This document shows positions 21,386 through 32,979 of a stretch of 64,000 bases of DNA, piece by piece. Every line of letters starts with the position of its first letter. The stretch's first letter is position 1. A program made the position numbers and the translations under genes. This DNA comes from Hyalella azteca (lineage: Eukaryota; Arthropoda; Malacostraca; Amphipoda; Hyalellidae): NCBI RefSeq assembly GCF_000764305.2, contig NW_025941543.1, positions 1 to 64,000 of the forward strand, written 5' to 3'. The notes beneath the pieces are model-generated. The model made no database searches, had not been told where the DNA came from, and was given only the letters and a program-made list of their open reading frames with translations.

Positions 21386-23489
21386 CTGGCAGCTAAGGAA
21401 CTAGCTAACTTAGGACGTTACTAAGGTAGCTGTAAGGGATCGGTGGGTGGGCTTAAAACGCCACATGGACGAAACGTTCCCACTGTGGGGTTTGGTATGA
21501 AGGTGTGGGCGGTACAGAACTTCATGCTTCCCCACAGTTGTCACGCGCACTTAGAAACAACATACAAGAACGTCTCCTTTACGATATTCTGAGTGGGAGG
21601 TTCGGTACATCGCAGTGGGGCTGGTCGCACTCCGCTTGACTCATTGTGTTGACCCACTAACCGCGCCGAACGGTGCAGCTGCAGAAGAAATAACTGTAAA
21701 CATGAATACAGTATAGATGAACCTCCCGCTTCTGCGGAGGGCAGTTCGTTTGATTCATGTTCGAGGTTGCTAAATAAAACTAGGAATATGATTTGTATCC
21801 AGAGTTCCACTAGTCGTTAACGTATTCACGCATATAAAATAAAATTAGGCAAAAGAAAAAAATTGTAACGCTTCGTCAATTTCCGCGGTGCGTGAAAGTA
21901 ACGCCCAACAGTAGCAATGAGAAAAAGAAAGATATTAAAAATTGATTTCATTTACTACCAATGTAACATTTTGAACGACAAGTAGGAGATCATAAGAGAT
22001 TTATGACTTTCGGTCCGGCAAAAAGTCATAAGAATGCTAACTAAATTAAAATCATTTACAAGTGTTAAGATGGGAAAATACTGCACCAATCGTAATTATT
22101 TATGGTTGTTAATATTTGAATTAAAACACTCCCAAGGCAGAACTTTCCTTCTCAAACTCGATCGAAAAGTAGAATTACCCTAATAAAAAAATTATTTACT
22201 AACCAAGAGACCGACAGTATAGGTCAAGTTTCTAGTTTTCCTACTAAGCTTTCGTCTACCGATGCCAAGAAATGCATTTTTTATTCAAACAGCTATTCAC
22301 ACCAGAATTTCATACTGCAAAACTAACAATACAATCAGCTTTATTTGCGTCACCAAGAACTAAACAGATAATACGAATCTTAGTTTCACGGCTCGCTGGT
22401 ATTCACTTGATGATCAATAAGCTGCGCGTGATTGCCATAAATATCACCAGGTTATCAGTTTTGTACATTACGGACCACCCAATACAGCTTCCAATTCTAC
22501 AAAAACACATACGCGCGGGACAGCACCTCGAATGAGGTCATTGGTTCAGAATATGAGATAATATGGGCTGAGTTTGCCATGCTTGGTTTAATCATTTAAT
22601 GGGTTCGATAGGAGATGTCGACAGCTGAAACTGCCGCAATGAGTTCAGTGTCAGTTTAGTTAAAGACAAGTTAGAGATGAAAATTAGGTGTGCAGGTTAC
22701 TGATGTAGCCATCAACAGCATGGAACCGAACAAAGACTAATATTCAATGAATGAAGATTCAAAAGAATAACAGATTCTTTCATTCATTAGCACAATTCAC
22801 GTCAAAGTAGCAAGAGCTGAAATGAGGGCGCACAGAAAATTCCTTTTGGAAGCCTTTAGTCTTTTTGGATGCATCGGCCAACACACTAGCTTCGTACTAG
22901 AATTACTTTTATTCTGTACAATTGAGGTCCTAGCTGCAACTACTAACATGTTTACAGAAGTTGTCCGTTTTTATCCAGTAAAGTATGACCGTTGCAGTGG
23001 AAGTTACACAAAGTAATACAATGTTACGCCATGAGTGTCACTAAGTAGCGTCACTAGTATCGCTAATAGTGTAACTACTCTGCATGCCCAGCTGAAGGCT
23101 AGTTCAATATCTACCATTCAATCGGAACAAATACATCCTTGCACCAGGGTTACGGATAATTTGTCTACACGTGTTAAAGACGAGATGGATGAAGGCTATT
23201 AGCCGGCAGCCGCTACTGGTAGTGACATGACGCTCTATAAACTATGTACTTGTTCAAAAATTTCTTATTGTTAACATTTTGATAGGTTCAGAAGAATTTT
23301 TTTCATTGCGGACAAGGTCATGTAAAATAAATGCCAAAATTAGATTCTATTTGTAACTTATCATTCGGGGAAAAATTTGTACGAATTGACGTGAGGTGAA
23401 ACTCTGTCCTTACATGGATTTGGTCCGAATATCAATAGACACAGCAAGCCTATACGAACAAGAGGTAAATAATCTATTTACATTTGGCT

Positions 23490-23573
23490 CTACCGCGTAC
23501 GAGGTTTGAGCTCATCTACGCAGGGTCTCAGGAAGATGTAGTTCTTCTTCTGGGGGTTGTACGACTCGTGGCC
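23490..23573 (-). CDS. Rae1: Rae1 exon 7 (C-terminus and stop)
   Basis: Encodes [16 protein letters not shown], then [11 protein letters not shown] and TAG. The motif [12 protein letters not shown] is the conserved family C-terminus. The 2.2-kb intron before it holds the mariner element at 24008-25307. Confidence 0.93.
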   Translation of the reverse strand, partial: GHESYNPQKKNYIFLRPCVDELKPRTR

Positions 23574-26500
23574 CTGCAAAAAACATACACCGTCAAAACA
23601 TGTTCATTATTATAAATGTTACGTTCATGATAATATGTGTGTGATAATAAACTATACATAACATCAATTTTGAAAACTAATTTGGTAAATTTTAATAATT
23701 AATTCAATAAATTTTAAAAATATAATTAATTCGAATAATTTTAAAATATGATTTGATTAATTTTAGAAATATAATTCAATTAATTTTAAAACTTTAATTT
23801 AATTAATTTTACAAATATAATTTAATTAAAGTGAGAAAAAATTAAATAATTTTTTAAATAATTTAAATTATTTCAAGATCATTTCATACAAAGAAGCAGT
23901 GATGATTAACGTGTGAAAGTTGAAAGATTGCAACGGAATGGCAAGCTTTGATCATAGGCAGGCCGAGACAATATTTAGAAGGAAGGCTAAGGACACAATG
24001 ACGAATACAGGGTGATTCACGGAAACTTCCTGTTCTGTATTTCGCGTTGGGCAGCCAGATGTTGTAGGAAAAGAGCGGGGAGCATTTCTTATGAAAGACA
24101 AGGTCATAAAGTTTTGTGTCCCGCCTAGTCTGTTGCTACTATGCATTGGACAAGTGAGCAGCGTGCGTTTGCTGTCGAGGCGTACTTTTGTAATGGCCAT
24201 TCAATTATGGCTACTCAACGAGCATTCCGTGATTGATTCTGTATTTGTCCTTCAGATCGGGTTCCTGATCGGAATAGAAAATCGATTGTTGCGTGGATGA
24301 ACACATTTAGGGCCAGGCAAGTGAAAGTGTGAATGCTAGAGGGTCAGGAGGTCAGCGGACTGCCTCAACACCCGAAAACGTAGAAAGAGTTAGAGAGAAG
24401 TTTCTGTGTTCTCCACATCGTTCAGCACATAAACCCGCGGTTATTCTGGGGATTTTGAAAAGCGATTTTGTACGAATACTCCACAAAAAAGAACTGCAAT
24501 TTTATCCCTATAAATTGTCTGTAGCACAAGAACTCGGCTAAAACGATTTTATTGCTCGCCGAAATGCATATGAAGAGCCTATTGAGAACTTGCCTCGCGA
24601 TGCAGACGTTTTCTTTAGTGATGAGGCTTACTTCCACATTTCCGGCAGCGTAAACATGCAAAACATGCCGTATTAGAGTGATAACAATAACAATGAACTC
24701 CATCAGCAACCACTTATTGTGAACGTGTTACTGTGCGGTGTCGAAAGTCGGCATAATTGGCCCTTATTTCTGGGAGGAGAACGAACGCGCAGTAACGGTG
24801 ACTGCAGGTCAGGTAAATGATTGACACCTTTTTTGCCAAAACTGGCTGAAACGAATGCCAGGGATGTACGGTTCCAACAGGATGGAAGCACGGCCCACAC
24901 ATGGTGATGTTGAATGGATCTTCTGAGACGACATTTTGCAGAGAGCCTCATCTCCTTAAGAGTTTACCTTCTCTGGCCGGCACCATCCCCCGATTTGGCT
25001 CCATGTGATTTTTTTATGGGTTTATCCTGAGTCAATTGTTTACAATGACTGTCTAAGGACCCTACCTCATTTGAAGAACAACATACACCAAGCCATCGCC
25101 AACATGCTTCAGCGAGTTGAAAGGAATTTGAAAAATCGACTAACTGAATGCGCTGACAATGTGGGCCGTCATTTGTCCGATGTCATCTTTAAAACTAAAT
25201 GAGACAAAATTCAGGTAATGTCTTTTGCAATAAAATTTATCCTGTAATGATGTCTTTATAATTTTTTATTGAGCTTTCGAATTGGGAAGTTTCCGTGAAT
25301 TATCCTCAACTTGAATTAAGATGAAAGGAAGAACAATAAACGACTTTGGGGAACATTACAAAAAACGTACATCGAATAAAAGAATAACTTCAAACACAAA
25401 ATATTAAGACTTGGATAAAATATTAGAACGGAAATGCCAATTTTCCAGCCCGCGGCCCTGGCCCTCGGAGAATGAATAATGCAATACTAAGGTACTCCAA
25501 AAATATTCTAACAAAACATAAAAACGTGATTCTACGGCAAGTATCAAATTCTTGATTAGGTAATAATCGTAGTTCATCGGAGTAAATAATAAAAGATAAA
25601 TAACATGCACATTATACAGCAGTGTTAAACAATACATTTACCTATGAATTCAACTAGCTGAAAAAAAGCAGTCATCAATAAGGCATTACTAGCCACAAAA
25701 AATATTCGCATAATTAACTATTTAAAATAATACTTTTATAATATGATTAAAGATACTGAATTCTAAATAGTGCGTGCAATAGAAAACTTGAATAAAAAGA
25801 AGAGACAGGAAAATCTGACCTTTGACCAGTCATAGCTGACGGCATACGCGAAAATTTGTCCGTTGTTGTTGAAGGCGCAACAAGAGATGCTCTGTTCCAT
25901 GGCCTCGCTGTTCTTGAGTTTTGTCCGTGCGTCTTTGTCCCAGAAACTGAAGCGACCATCAGAACCTACGGTGGCTAAAGTCCCATGTGTTGGATGGAAC
26001 TTGATGTCGTTGACAGCGTATATTTCCTGGAATCCGTTGGGTGTGCCATTAGCGCTGCGGTGGCACTTGAACGTGAAGTTGTCGCGGGGGTTGGGGGCGT
26101 TGATGTACTGAATAGCCACGCGACCTTCCACAGAACCTAATGCGAACCCGGCGGGCGTGTTCTTCTTGTCGCGGAAAATGCTCACGCAGCGGTGCTGTAA
26201 CATAGAAAAAAAGCAAATATCAAGAGTTTGTTCCATGTAAAGGTTAAAGATCAGACAAATGAGGAAAATATTTGATATTAAACATATTGATATATTGAGT
26301 GGTAATGGACTTGATCGACTACTTGAGGAGGAAGAACGTTATGGATTTTATGTCATTAACCTGATACTTGAGAGGAGACTCGATCTGTTTACACTCCTGG
26401 GGCTGCTGTTCGAGCCAGTAAACAATAATGTTCCTGTTTGCTGTGCCCACGACAGCCATGGGGTAGTCGACGTCAGCGCAGTACACGCGCTCCGGCAGCT

Positions 26501-29500
26501 GCATGCTCATGATGGGGTTGGGGGAACGCGTGTCCCAGAACTGCAGTGAGTCGACATACATTAATTCATTATTCTAAATTGTTACTTATTTAATTTAATT
26601 GAATGTGCCTGAGAAGACAGCACAAGGGAACAATTGTGAAGACGGTAATGGTGGCTCTGGCAGGAGTTCAGGGATGATATGATGGAGGATGCAGCCATAA
26701 CTGACCCCTCAAGAGAAAACTAATGTCTAAATACAACAACTTAATAAATAAAGGATTAAAATATTTCAATAGGAGGCAAACCCAAACACTTGGTTATATC
26801 CATAGAACATTATGGCAGGATTCTTATGAAAGTATTTACTCTTGTAAACCATTTCCTTCATAAACGATTTCATAATCGTGATAGATAACAGGAACGAAAA
26901 TTATTTATAAAAGTTACCTTGAGGAGTTACTATAGAACTACATTAATTGAAAAACTGGGCAATGCAGACATGAAAAGACATTTCAACGTAAAAACTTAAA
27001 TGATAGATAGAGTAGAGTAGAGATAGATTCCAACCAGGCGGCGATCCATCGTGGCCTGGGACTGCTACGCCCCGAACAAATACTATGAAAACAACGATAA
27101 AACTAGCATAACTGCCTCAAAAAATGGAGGCACGTCAGTCATAACCGTAACTCAGGAGCTGCCGGATAGGTAGGTCTATATGCACGCACAATAATACTGG
27201 AGCTGACATAAATGACAGAGGTGCAGTATTGTGATGAAGTGCATATACCAATCTTTGGAACGAAAAAATATCCGAAACACATATACCTTTGGAATGAAAT
27301 AATAAACGAAACGCACATACTCCCGGAATGAAGGTGTAGACGAAACTCGAGGAACGTAACAACGATGGTATAGAATAAATGCATAAACTATTGGATCACA
27401 AGAACAGAAGAAACGCATTTGTCAAAGGTTCGTCGACCTGACACTTAAGAAACGCCAATACCTTCGCAACAAAGGCATAGACGAAACGCATCGGTGTTAC
27501 GTAAGACTTATTACATTATAAACAAAGTTGTACGAAGAGATAACACGTAGGCTACGTTCATGTGGTGTAGCCATACACTGTCGTGTGGGACACAGCGATA
27601 TCTTATGAAATAATATAAAATGAAATACATGGACACAACAAATTATCTCCCTAGGATACTTGCACGGAAATATAGTAACATTACAGCCAATTATGTAGGA
27701 GCCAAGGGCCATACTTTCAAAACTCGTTAAGTGAACGTAAGTACTTACGCTCTATTTTCTTGTCTATGATTGGTGGATTTTGCTCGAAAGGCCGTCAATG
27801 ATTGGCTGATGCACTTACGATCTCATAACTTTTTTTGAAAGTTTAAGCCCAAGTCTGCATGTCTATCATCGGGTTAAGTACTGGTAATTCGCGCGCAGTA
27901 ATTTGACTGTACGTAAAAATATTCGCTAAGAAAATTCATCACAAAAAATCTCACCATAGATCATTCAGAGTTTGTGCACATAAATACCTTGAGCGTCTTG
28001 TCCCACGAGCCTGTCATGATGCAGGAGTAAGTGGGCGCCTTGATCCAGTGGACGGTCTTGACGGGCGCGTCGTGCGCGGCGACCTGCACCTTCTGGTTGC
28101 TGCCGAGGTCCCAGCAATGGACGCTCTTGTCCGCACTTGCCATGTACACCTGATGGTAACAGCAAGATATAATATATAACTACTGAAAAAAACGTGGGTA
28201 ATTCTGAATTTATTTGATATTATAATATTGAACTTGTGTGCAGGTGTTGAGGAGGATAAGGTGGGTTGAAGCGATGTAGAGTGTGTGTATGACGCGATTG
28301 TCTCGAGGCCGTGGTACCGAGTGCTGTTTACATTGAACGTTGGCAAGTCCATCAGTAGAGGAATTCGGCGTCACTTCGAATATGCGACGCCGGCCTAGAT
28401 AAGCACCCTAAAATTCTCGTCAAATGTTGTTCTTCTGAAGTCACGGTCACGAGCATGGCCTACAGTCTGCAGACGTTCTGACGGCCGCTAATGTTCGCCG
28501 ATTTTGAACATTAGCGGTCGTGAGAAACCTAAACTCGTCGAGGCAGGTACGATTCCTGCAAGCGCGTCTAAAATCTACTAAGAACGGCAACGACTTCGCC
28601 TTTTATGTACGGTCAGCATCATTGCTACGGCTGTGACTTAGCCATCAGACAACGCGAGACACAGGAAACGTGCAACGATTTGAACGCTGTCAATCAGAAG
28701 GTTAAAGTTTCGAGCACTGAGCAATAATTATTCTCGGTACGGTGATAAACACGGTACGGTCACAGTCACCGTGGGTGGCGGAACGATCACGATGACAACA
28801 GCGATACGGCTACTGGGAACGTCATTACGGCAGAAGGCCTTCGGTCACGACATTGCAACAGTACCACTACAGATAAACACAGTTCAGACACGGTAGAGTA
28901 AGAAAGGATGAAGATTTGTAACTTAGCACAGTTGCCATGTACACCTGATGACAACACGAGGGAGTTAGTAACATTAGTACAGTTGTCATGTAAACCTGAT
29001 GACAACAGGCAATAATTCGCAATCTTAACACGTTGACTACGATTGCTTCATCTTGTACTATTATTTCATTTTTTGTACTTTTTTTTAATCAGGGTTGCCA
29101 GACGGTCATTTTTTCCGGACAAATTCCGTGATTTAGTTTTTCTCAATTGCATTGGCCGGCTAAAATTTATTATAGGGGTACTTCCTAATTAAATTTTAAA
29201 TACTGCAATAAGAAAATAAATGGAATTTTCATAGCGGAACCTACAAATAAACTAGTAGTATACATTGAATTATCGGCCTTTTTGGGCCTTTTTTTGTTCT
29301 CGGATTTGGCCGATTTTAGTTAACCTGGGGCCATACTTTCAAAACTCGCTAAGTGAACGTAAGTACTTACGCTCTATTTTCTTGTCTATGATTGGTGGAT
29401 TTTGCTTGAAAGGCCGTCAATGATTGGCTGATGAACTTACGATCTCTTAACTTATTTTGAAAGTATAGGCCCTGAATTATGCACCACTACCTCCTGGAGA

Positions 29501-32500
29501 AATACATTTCGTGGTACGCATATGTACCAATACGTAGTCAACGTGTTAATACATTTTAGCTCCATTTAGTACAGTGGCCACGTACACTTTATGTCAACAA
29601 GCTATGTTGTCCAACACAGTAAGCTTATATAACCTCAGTACAGTTAAGCTACACGTAATTGTAGCTTCAGCTAACAGCAAAATGCTGTTGTACAAAAAAA
29701 ATTCATATGTTCTAGATTATTTATATCTTATACTACAGACTCTATGGACAGGAAAGTGTCGGCAGCAGAGACCGAGCGGTTGGTTACCTTGGTGCCATCG
29801 TCCTGCCAGGCGACGTCCAGCACGGGGCCCCCCATGGTCTGCTGGGCCTTGCCCACTGTCTTGCCGTCCCTCTGCACCTCCCAGCACCTCACCTGTACAG
29901 GCATAAAATAACGTGAGATATACAGCTGCACCTCCCAGCACCTCACCTGTACAGGCATTAAAATAACGTGAGATATACAGCAGCACCTCCCAGCACCTCA
30001 CCTGTACAGGCATACAATAACGTGAGATATACAGCTGCACCTCCCAGCACCTCACCTGTACAGGCATACAATAACGTGAGATATACAGCAGCACCTCCCA
30101 GCACTTCACCTGTACAGGCATACAATAACGTGAGATATACAGCTGCACCTCCGCATCTATACAGCCATACAATGAACACATGACACGCAGTCTCACCTCA
30201 ACTGCCCTATGAATTTTCAATTAACACATGACACACATACAGTGGCATCTCCCAGCACCTCCCCTGACACAGCCATACAATGAACACGACAAAATTTCAT
30301 ACAATAAATACACAACAAAATTCATACATGAACCCATAACAAACAGGCCTATTGTGAAAACAAAGCAAGAAGGTCCATAAGATGAATGTTTGATGGCTCT
30401 CAATCCTTGTAAAGTCAACAATGAAGGAAATCTCAATCAATAAGTTGGGGTAGACTAATATCAAGGAACTAACTTGATTAAAGTACGTAACTCAAAGTTT
30501 CAACCATGGACTGGACTGGACTTTCAACCACTGGAAACTGAATGTATCTCATAATATGAATTGGATAAAACACCATTTTCTTGAGCATAAAAAAGTACAA
30601 AATGACGAGATATTTTTCTCGTCATATGTATATACCTACTTATTTTACGAGTAGTTTTTCTGAAAAATAAAGCAAATTAAATTTAATTCAGCCGGTCGTC
30701 ATTTCTTCAGCAACCCATTAAAAAGCTACATTCGGCCTAGATAAGAGTAGATGATATCACAAAATGTCTTGATAGATACCACTACTTGATAAACAGGGGC
30801 TAGACAGAATATGGGAAACAACTGAGAAATCTACAAAATATATTTTTTTGTATGGTCTGGGTCCACTTTTTTGCGGCAATTAACGCCTCAATTCTCCGAG
30901 GTATTGATTCATAAAATTGTAAATTGTTTCCAAAGAAATTTTATACCATTATTTGGCTATAACTCCTCCAGCTCTTTTAAAAACAATGGCGGCGGGAATC
31001 GACTTGACTTGCATCACTAAAATCAACCATAAATGCTCAATAATATTCAGGTCTGGTGATTGTGGCGGCCAAATAAGAAGCTCTAATTCATTAAAATGTT
31101 CCTCTTGCCATTTTTTAACAATTCCAGCTGTATGAATTGGGACATTATCATCTTGAAAGATAGCATTCCCTTCCGGGAACAGTGCTTGAACGATTGGAGG
31201 AACTTGGTCCTCCAAATGCCTAAATAGTCACGGCTGTTGATTCATGAAGAGAAATCATTGGTCCGCCGGATTTCTAAGAACTAGCACTAAAAATCATCAC
31301 AGATCCCGCCATGTTTTATGGTTGGGAGGAGGCAGTTGGGATTAAATGATTCTTTTGGCCGTCTCTAAACGTAAACTCGGCCAAAGTTGGAAAAATTTTA
31401 AATTACGATTTCTCAGAGAAAATCACATTTTTCACAGCTTGAGAGATCATTTTGGCCGGTTTTTGCACCACTCTAAACGCTTTAAAGCATTTGCTTTTGA
31501 AACCAGAAGTTTTCTAATTGCAGCTCATCCATAGAAACCAGACCTGAGCAGCTCCCGGCAAACAGCCTTCTTGGAAACTGGGTTCTGTAGGTGTCCATTG
31601 AGATCTGCAGTAATTTTAACAGCCGTGGTTGTTCAATTATCATTCACAATTCGATTTAGGCACCAACAGTCTCTCTCAGACAACTTCAACTTTCGGCCAG
31701 ACCGTATGGCTGAGGATGTTTTTCCTTCTCTTTCAAAAGCATTCATTACTTCTCAGACAGTAGCTCTAGAAACGTCAAGCATTCGGGAAGTTTCTGTCAC
31801 ACTAGCACCTGCCATTATGGGCACCAACAATTTGACTTCTTTGAAAGTTAGAGAGATTTGCCATTTATAGGTTAGGTTATAGTCACAAAAATGTATTAAA
31901 AATATTTGTGCATGGTTAAAATATAAATTGGCAGCAGCAATAAACGATAAAACATAAATATATGCTATGTTTCAATTGTTTATAACAAGTTCAAAAATTG
32001 TGTCAAAATGTCAGGCATTTTCTGTATTTTGTCTAACTCCTGTATATTACTAGGTGCTCCTAATATGTGATGCATACAAGTACCTAGGTGACCCCACTAC
32101 ATGATATATACCAGTAGATGCTCCTACTACATGATATATGGTACTAGTAGATGCTTCCACTACATGATATACATACCTATACCAGTAGATGCTCCCACTA
32201 CATGATATAGACCAGTAGACAACCCCATTACATGATACGTACCACTAGATACCACTAATTGCCTCACATTATTATCCCAGCTGCCAGCGACCAGAAAGTC
32301 CTGTTGTAATGCAGCAGGAGAGAACTCCAAGCACTGCACGCTGTCATCAGGAGGGTTGATCACCTGCACCACAGACACATCATTAGTATAATTTCTCTCA
32401 TGGATAGAGTTCAATGTTTCAGAATGAGAACTTGAAGTTCTAGGATTGCTTTCAAGGAAGGCAATTTTTCTTTTGGTGACATTTTACACAGAATCTGTTG

Positions 32501-32937
32501 AAGTAGCAGAATTGGCACAGAGTGACAGAAGTAAAAATAGAAATTGGTCTTGGTTCATTTGAGAGATCTCACCAAAACCTTCCAACGCAGTGAGTATTTA
32601 TTAACAAAAATCATTGAAAAATATTTTGCAGCATTATTTGTAGTATAGTTGAATTTTATTGAGAAAATCTTAATAACACATAATTATATTAAATACAAAA
32701 CAAGAAGTGACAATCTTCAAGAAAGATGACATTGCACTGGCTTATTTGACACACTCTTGAAGATTACCAAATGAAGAGGAATGATGAACATATTGGACTG
32801 AGATGAAAATTATTATCATCTCCTCTTACCTCAAAATCCTTCATAGGATTAGCCGTTGCTGGAGTTGTGGAGGTATTTCCAAAACCTCCAAAGCCAGTAC
32901 TTGTAGTTCCAAATGTGCTTGGTGCACTGAACATCAT
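23490..32937 (-). CDS. Rae1: Rae1, WD40-repeat mRNA export / nuclear pore factor (complete, seven exons)
   Basis: Exons 32830-32937, 32268-32363, 29788-29892, 27988-28149, 26361-26540, 25820-26194 and 23490-23573 all join in phase 0 with GT-AG introns, giving 369 residues; the family is usually about 368. Diagnostic text includes VQCLEFSP and GSWDNNV (exon 2), VRCWEVQ (exon 3), [18 protein letters not shown] and GSWDKTLK (exon 4), FWDTRSPNP and [17 protein letters not shown] (exon 5), [17 protein letters not shown] and [19 protein letters not shown] (exon 6), and [12 protein letters not shown] (exon 7). In known family members this seven-blade propeller binds the GLEBS motif of Nup98 and acts in mRNA export and at the mitotic spindle. 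The N-terminus is Gly/Phe/Thr-rich, as in other Rae1 proteins. Introns are loaded with a mariner, a Tc1 element, two MITEs and minisatellites that touch the splice sites. Confidence 0.97.
23640..23875 (+). repeat. AT-rich degenerate tandem repeat
   Basis: Repeats of AATTAATTTTAAAAATATA with about 28-bp spacing, in Rae1 intron 6 close to exon 7. Confidence 0.7.
24008..25307 (+). mobile_element. Mariner-type transposon with DUF4817-like transposase, decayed
   Basis: About 1.3 kb with inverted ends GTGATTCACGGAAACTTCC at the left and its complement at the right, next to a TA. Reading across several frames gives the DUF4817-type N-terminus ([12 protein letters not shown]), then [10 protein letters not shown], a [14 protein letters not shown] motif and [10 protein letters not shown]. 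Many frameshifts and stops disable it. It lies in Rae1 intron 6 in the opposite orientation to the gene. Confidence 0.88.
25820..26194 (-). CDS. Rae1: Rae1 exon 6
   Basis: Encodes [20 protein letters not shown] through [11 protein letters not shown], 125 codons, the largest exon. Acceptor TGTTACAG, donor AAG/GTCAGA. Confidence 0.94.
26361..26540 (-). CDS. Rae1: Rae1 exon 5
   Basis: Encodes [20 protein letters not shown] through ESPLKYQ, 60 codons, between acceptor CACTGCAG and donor GTTAATG. Confidence 0.93.
27180..27420 (+). repeat. Diverged tandem repeat of about 45 bp
   Basis: Units share GGAACGAA, ATAAACGAAACGCACATAC and GAATGAA. In Rae1 intron 4. Confidence 0.6.
27706..27849 (+). mobile_element. 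144-bp MITE, copy B, in Rae1 intron 4
   Basis: Same family as copies A and C, 144 bp, flanked by CAA on both sides (27703-27705 and 27850-27852). Lies about 140 bp past the Rae1 exon 4 donor. Confidence 0.88.
27988..28149 (-). CDS. Rae1: Rae1 exon 4
   Basis: Encodes [15 protein letters not shown] through GSWDKTLK, 54 codons, donor AAG/GTATTT. GC-rich at third positions compared with its surroundings. Diverged echoes of its acceptor boundary lie upstream at about 28926, 28980 and 29572. Confidence 0.93.
28480..28523. repeat. Hairpin in Rae1 intron 3
   Basis: ACGGCCGCTAATGTTC and GAACATTAGCGGTCGT pair over about 15 bp around a 9-nt loop. Confidence 0.7.
29328..29471 (+). mobile_element. 144-bp MITE, copy C, in Rae1 intron 3
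   Basis: 144 bp, same terminal repeats, flanked by CTG (29325-29327 and 29472-29474). Closest in sequence to copy A. Confidence 0.88.
29788..29892 (-). CDS. Rae1: Rae1 exon 3
   Basis: Encodes [15 protein letters not shown] through WQDDGTK, 35 codons, donor AAG/GTAACC. Its acceptor and first 21 nt are the first unit of a 54-bp tandem array that extends upstream to about 30155, so near-identical acceptors are repeated. Confidence 0.92.
29876..30160 (-). repeat. 54-bp minisatellite spanning the Rae1 exon 3 acceptor
   Basis: About five units. On the minus strand each holds the acceptor CCTGTACAG, then exon start GTGAGGTGCTGGGAGGTGC, then a spacer. The leftmost unit is the real exon 3 boundary; the others are intronic copies. 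A partial sixth copy is at about 30240-30270. Confidence 0.93.
30794..32042 (-). mobile_element. Tc1-type transposon, decayed, in Rae1 intron 2
   Basis: Inverted ends of roughly 30 bp: CAGGGGCTAGACAGAATA at the left, and the complement of CAGGAGTTAGACAAAATA at the right followed by TA. The minus-strand frame 30949-31215 carries [12 protein letters not shown] and [14 protein letters not shown], the last two acidic catalytic motifs of a DD34E transposase. The N-terminal half is frame-shifted. Confidence 0.88.
32050..32262 (-). repeat. Minisatellite of about 42 bp abutting the Rae1 exon 2 donor
   Basis: Five units of ACTACATGATATANACCAGT plus AGATGCTCCC-type sequence. The array ends within ten bases of the donor at 32267. 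Confidence 0.85.
32268..32363 (-). CDS. Rae1: Rae1 exon 2
   Basis: Encodes [20 protein letters not shown] through GSWDNN, 32 codons. Donor AAT/GTGAGG. A tandem repeat of about 42 bp (32050-32260) starts right next to this donor. Confidence 0.93.
32830..32937 (-). CDS. Rae1: Rae1 coding exon 1
   Basis: Two adjacent ATG codons (32935-32937 and 32932-32934) open the frame, followed by [18 protein letters not shown] and ending MKDFE at donor GTAAGA. A good acceptor (TTTTTGCAG) about 45 nt upstream of the ATG suggests that a non-coding 5' exon lies further right. Confidence 0.9.
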
Positions 32938-32979
32938 TGAAATTTATTGATACCTATTTTGAATAATAAGATCAGTCTC

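Larger units (their letters stand above)
19320..23489. other. Intergenic region between secreted gene and Rae1
   Basis: Holds SINE copy 3 and the 35-bp array. A short motif (GCGCTGAATTCGAAACTAACCT and relatives) occurs at about 19680 and 20030. The open frames here (for example 22272-22535) have no coding character. Confidence 0.5.

Noticed and set aside
22272..22535. 87-codon plus-strand ORF
   Set aside because: No start context, splice sites, homology or codon bias that I can see.
29717..30220. ORFs of repeated [11 protein letters not shown] text
   Set aside because: Translation of the 54-bp intronic array next to Rae1 exon 3, not a separate gene.
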